Assembly: GCA_016181325.1 (NCBI GenBank)
Contig: JACOZO010000129.1
Coordinates: forward strand, 1 to 8,585
Source of the DNA: Candidatus Woesearchaeota archaeon
GTDB taxonomy: Archaea; Nanobdellota; Nanobdellia; Woesearchaeales; GW2011-AR4
Reading direction: 5' to 3'
DNA length: 8,585 nucleotides
Shown: one piece after another, positions 5,385 to 8,585 of the stretch
How positions within the stretch are numbered: position 1 is the first letter of the stretch
Layout of the letters: each line of letters starts with the position of its first letter
Notes under the pieces: model-generated
The model's database searches: none
Seen by the model: the letters and a program-made list of their open reading frames with translations, nothing else
What the model was told of the DNA's origin: nothing
Made by a program: the position numbers and the translations under genes

Positions 5385-8300
5385 TTAAAATACATCAAAA
5401 TGTATCTCAAATTCCTTGTCTTTCACCTTCTCCTTTGACTGCCATTTATGCTCCTTGCCGGGATAAAGCTGGGAGATTTTCATCAATTTTGCCCCAACCT
5501 TGTCCTTCATGGTGATTTTCCATCCCCTGAGCATGCCGTCAAGCTCCTCGTCAACTTTAAGGAAAAGCGAGATCTCATCCCTCTTCTGGAGCCCTGCCTT
5601 TTTCCTCAGCGCCTGTATCCTCCTCATCACTTCCCTCGCGAAGCCCTCTGCCTCAAGCTCATCGGTGATTTCCCTGTTAAGGTACACGTATCCTTTGCTG
5701 AACGCCATTTCTTCATATGGGGGAGGAACTTCGCGCGAGATGCTGAGATGCTCCCTGAGTATTGCGACTTTCCTGCCGTCTATGCTGCACTCGTATTTCC
5801 CGTTCTTCTCTATGCCCTCTAATATGGTCTCGGGGCTGTTTATCGTGAGATGGGCGATTATTTTCGGCACAAGCTCCCCGAACACGGGCCCGAGTTTTGA
5901 ATAGTCTGCCTTGGCCTTCTGCCTGACCCCCTGCATCTTGTCCCTGAAATTGGCTTCCTTGGCATTCACCTGGACCATTATTATTTCCTTGAGCCCTTGG
6001 GCAGATTTGAGGACTTCCTGGTTATTGGAGACGACAAGCACTTCCTTCAGCGGCCACCTCACTCCCAGCTGCAGCCTTTCCCTCAGCGCAAGGCCGGCCT
6101 GTACTATCTCGGACGCGGCTTCCATGCCTTTTTCCAGCTCTGGATTGATCATGCTGCTGTCCGCTTCAGGCCACCCGTAATGGCTTATGCTTTCATTCTT
6201 GAATGCAAATTTATCCCTGAAGTTCAGGTATATTTTCTCCGAAATAAACGGGGCTATGGTGGCAAACATCCTGATGGATTCAAGCAGCACGTTATAAACG
6301 GTGAACAATACCATCCTCTTTTCCTCGTCGCTGCCTCTTCCGGATTTTTCTCTTGTCAACTGGATGTAAGTCCTGCTCAAGTCGAGAAACAGGGATTCGA
6401 TGTGCTTTGGCACTTCATTCAGCCTGTATTTTTCATACAATTCCGTAACGGCGTTTATTGTGGAATGCAGCCTTGAGAAGATGTATTTCTCCTCAGTGCC
6501 AAGGTCATTGCTGCTGAATTTGAGCTCAGCAGGATTTACTCCGAGGTTCGATGCCATGTCAATGACATATTTGTGCAGGTTCCACAGCACGCCAATGTTC
6601 TTGTGCTTCACCTTCATGTCCTCAAAATTGTAGTTGATGTCCACCCCGGGGCTGGTTCCGCCAATCATGTAGTACCTCAATGTGTCGGCTCCGTAGTCCA
6701 TGACAATTTCAGCCGGAAGTATGTAATTGCCGAGCGACTTTGACATTTTCCTGCCCTGGGAATCATTGATGAAGCCGTGCATGTAGCACGCCCTGAAGCT
6801 TGGCTTGCCGAACGCAATCATCGAAGTCACATGAAGAAGGTTGAACCATCCCCTTATCTGGTCCTTCCCTTCGAGAATAAAATCAGCAGGGAACAGCTTG
6901 TCAAAGGCTTCCCTTCTCTGCGGATAATCAAGGCAGTTCCATGAAGCCGAGCCTGCATCTACCCAGACGTCAAGCACGTCAGGTATCCTTTTCATCGTTC
7001 CTTCGGGATGGAAGGGGCTTTTGTACGTTACGTCATCAATCCACGGCTTGTGCAGATCGTCGGGAATCCTGCCTGCTTTTTCCCTTAATTCCTTTATGCT
7101 GCCAATCACTTCATGCTTTCCGGTCTTGTCGCAGACCCAGATGGGAAGCGGAGTGCCCCAGTATCTCTGCTTTGTGATGGAATTGTCCCTTAGATTTGCC
7201 AGCCACGAGTCAAAAGCGTTAAAAGCCGCTTCAGGCACCCAGTATATCCCTTTATTTTCCTTGAGCATCTGCCCGACCATGTCCTCAACTTTGAAGAACC
7301 ACTGCTCCGTCGCCCTGAATATGACCGGCTTTTTGCTCCTCTGCGCATGAGGATACTCGTGCTCAACCTCATTCTCGCCCACAACAGCACCGAGTTCCTT
7401 AAGAATCTCGGTAAACTTCGGATTGTCATTGTAGGAATGCAGCCCTGACAGCTCGCCCATTCCCTCCGGATAATGCCCGGATTCCGTAAGGGTGTTCCAC
7501 GGAGGTATGCCGTTCCTGTGCCCGACCTCGTAATCCTCGGGGCCGCAGCCGGATGCCATGTGCACCAGGCCGGTGCCTGAATCGGTGTGCACATATTCCG
7601 TCGAAAGCACGATTGTGTGGACTTTCGGATGCTTCTCCTTTAATCCGTCATAATGGGTTTTCAGCATGTCATGAAAAGGGTGCTCATATTCCATCCCTTC
7701 AAGCTTATCCCCCTTGAATTCTTCAATTATGCAGTATTTTCTCTCTGCAACGCCATTGAAGAAGACGCCTGCCAGGTCTTTCGCCACGATCCAGATTTCG
7801 CCGTCGGTTTCCGCCCGGACATAGTCTATCTCCGGATTCGCCATGATTCCCATGTTGAAAGCTATGGTCCACGGCGTTGTGGTCCATATTATCAGGTATT
7901 CGTTGTTGGGGGAATTCTTGACCCTGAATTTTACGAAGATGGAATTGTCCCTCACGGTCCTGTACTCAAGCTCGTGCTTCGCAAGCGCAGTCTGGTGCTC
8001 AAAATCCCAGTGCACGGTCCTAAGGCCCTTGTAAAGCCTTTTTTTCTCGTGCGCCGTCTTTATCAGCCACCACACTCCCTCGATGAACTCCGGAGTTATC
8101 GACTGGTAAGCGTGCTCAAAATCCATCCATACCCCAAGCCTCATGAAATCCCGGTTCATGACATCAAGATTTGCCAGGGAGAATTCCTTGCACTCATTCA
8201 CGAAATTTGCAATTCCAAATCTTGGGATATCATCTTTTTTCAGATTTAATTTTTTCTCGACTCCCTGCTCGGCAGGCAGCCCGTGCATGTCATATCCCGC

Positions 8301-8567
8301 CCTGTCCCAGGCGTCAAGCCCCTTCATTCTCTTGTATCTCAGGACGCAGTCCTTCAGCACCTTGTTCCACGCAGTCCCCAGATGCACTTTTCCCGAAGTG
8401 TAAGGGGGGCCGTCCAGAAAGTAGAACTTCTCCCTGCCCTTGTTTTTGGCCTTTGCTTTTTTGTATGTCTCATTGGCTTTCCAGAACTGGAGGATTTCTT
8501 CCTCTATTTTCACAAGGTCCAGATTGCCGGCCAGGGTTTCTTTTTTTGGATTTTGCTTGGTTTGCAT
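5385..8567 (-). CDS. ileS: Isoleucyl-tRNA synthetase, archaeal type, complete
   Basis: Class I synthetase that charges tRNA-Ile with isoleucine in the cytoplasm and edits misactivated valine. 1060 residues, normal for the family. The catalytic Rossmann fold begins with FLDGPPYTSG (50-59) and the HIGH-type signature HLGT (62-65), usual in archaeal IleRS, followed by GYDMHGLP (91-98). The CP1 editing domain includes the Thr-rich IWTTTPWTI (227-235) and GTGLVHMASGCGPEDY (331-346), with the conserved His and Asp present. RYWGTPLPIW (468-477) and DVWVDAGSASW (533-543) lead to KMSKS at 607-611. The anticodon-binding helical domain spans about 690-850, and EGFAREVMRRIQALRKKAGL (974-993) is typical of the C-terminal region. 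Two positions where I recall archaeal relatives carrying CxxC zinc knuckles differ here: DFEH at 188-191 and CDKT at 479-482. The ATG at 8567 fits the family start; its promoter lies mostly beyond the right edge. A 50-residue membrane protein gene follows. Confidence 0.97.
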   Translation of the reverse strand: MQTKQNPKKETLAGNLDLVKIEEEILQFWKANETYKKAKAKNKGREKFYFLDGPPYTSGKVHLGTAWNKVLKDCVLRYKRMKGLDAWDRAGYDMHGLPAEQGVEKKLNLKKDDIPRFGIANFVNECKEFSLANLDVMNRDFMRLGVWMDFEHAYQSITPEFIEGVWWLIKTAHEKKRLYKGLRTVHWDFEHQTALAKHELEYRTVRDNSIFVKFRVKNSPNNEYLIIWTTTPWTIAFNMGIMANPEIDYVRAETDGEIWIVAKDLAGVFFNGVAERKYCIIEEFKGDKLEGMEYEHPFHDMLKTHYDGLKEKHPKVHTIVLSTEYVHTDSGTGLVHMASGCGPEDYEVGHRNGIPPWNTLTESGHYPEGMGELSGLHSYNDNPKFTEILKELGAVVGENEVEHEYPHAQRSKKPVIFRATEQWFFKVEDMVGQMLKENKGIYWVPEAAFNAFDSWLANLRDNSITKQRYWGTPLPIWVCDKTGKHEVIGSIKELREKAGRIPDDLHKPWIDDVTYKSPFHPEGTMKRIPDVLDVWVDAGSASWNCLDYPQRREAFDKLFPADFILEGKDQIRGWFNLLHVTSMIAFGKPSFRACYMHGFINDSQGRKMSKSLGNYILPAEIVMDYGADTLRYYMIGGTSPGVDINYNFEDMKVKHKNIGVLWNLHKYVIDMASNLGVNPAELKFSSNDLGTEEKYIFSRLHSTINAVTELYEKYRLNEVPKHIESLFLDLSRTYIQLTREKSGRGSDEEKRMVLFTVYNVLLESIRMFATIAPFISEKIYLNFRDKFAFKNESISHYGWPEADSSMINPELEKGMEAASEIVQAGLALRERLQLGVRWPLKEVLVVSNNQEVLKSAQGLKEIIMVQVNAKEANFRDKMQGVRQKAKADYSKLGPVFGELVPKIIAHLTINSPETILEGIEKNGKYECSIDGRKVAILREHLSISREVPPPYEEMAFSKGYVYLNREITDELEAEGFAREVMRRIQALRKKAGLQKRDEISLFLKVDEELDGMLRGWKITMKDKVGAKLMKISQLYPGKEHKWQSKEKVKDKEFEIHFDVF

Positions 8568-8585
8568 TTTTTGATGTAATCTTAA

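Noticed and set aside
5328..5387. Possible stop-codon readthrough joining IleRS to the small membrane protein
   Set aside because: The two are in the same frame with 19 open codons between the TAA and the ATG, but an open run of that length is expected by chance and the linker looks non-coding.
5253..5438. Plus-strand frame of 61 codons across the ileS 3' end
   Set aside because: Overlaps the small membrane protein and IleRS in antisense; no promoter and no coherent features.
7548..7567. VHMAS instead of VHxAP in the editing site as a sign of lost editing
   Set aside because: The catalytic-type His and Asp and the Thr-rich peptide are all present; a single Pro to Ser change is weak evidence.
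7190..7594. Alternative minus-strand frame of 134 codons inside ileS
   Set aside because: Out-of-frame shadow of the IleRS CP1 region; Arg/Ser-rich with no domain features.
8373..8384. HLGT instead of HIGH in IleRS as a damaged active site
   Set aside because: HLGT is, to my knowledge, the normal form in archaeal IleRS and the surrounding signature is intact.
1..8585. tRNA genes, CRISPR arrays, insertion sequences, toxin-antitoxin or defence modules
   Set aside because: The gaps between genes are short (at most about 156 bases) and I found no cloverleaf, repeat-spacer pattern, transposase or nuclease motif.

Overview
The window reads as archaeal chromosome. The isoleucyl-tRNA synthetase and ribosomal protein L11 are both of the archaeal type, several starts have a BRE/TATA-like box at the right distance instead of a strong Shine-Dalgarno, and arginine is mostly AGG outside one gene. 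Small compact genes, a Cys-rich secreted protein and an unusually tailed L11 are compatible with a DPANN-type lineage (Woesearchaeota/Pacearchaeota-like). That placement is an inference from style, not from a phylogenetic marker analysis.

Layout from left to right: (1) positions 3-1790, plus strand: the 3' part of a large Cys-rich, probably exported protein with an Ig-like domain and a six-cysteine tail; its beginning lies outside the window. (2) 1795-2601, plus: a six-helix membrane protein, four bases behind it and probably cotranscribed. (3) 2629-3429, minus: ribosomal protein L11 with a roughly 110-residue C-terminal extension. (4) 3497-3958, minus: a small winged-helix protein with a clear TATA box placed for a leaderless transcript. 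(5) 4115-5155, plus: an unrecognised 346-residue soluble protein, AT-richer and with different codon use from its neighbours, transcribed divergently from the winged-helix gene. (6) 5175-5327, minus: an easily missed 50-residue two-helix membrane protein just behind (7) 5385-8567, minus: a complete 1060-residue IleRS.

Genes 3 and 7 are translation housekeeping genes. Genes 1 and 2 look like a cell-surface pair. The wHTH gene and gene 5 share a 156-base divergent promoter region with an 8-base direct repeat around one TATA box, so the wHTH protein is a candidate local regulator. No RNA gene, CRISPR array, insertion sequence or attachment site was seen, and no gene-free stretch exceeds 160 bases. 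I see no complete new defence or mobile system. The points most worth a second look are the L11 extension, the unknown 346-residue gene, the Cys-rich tail, the 50-residue membrane protein and the altered zinc-knuckle positions in IleRS.
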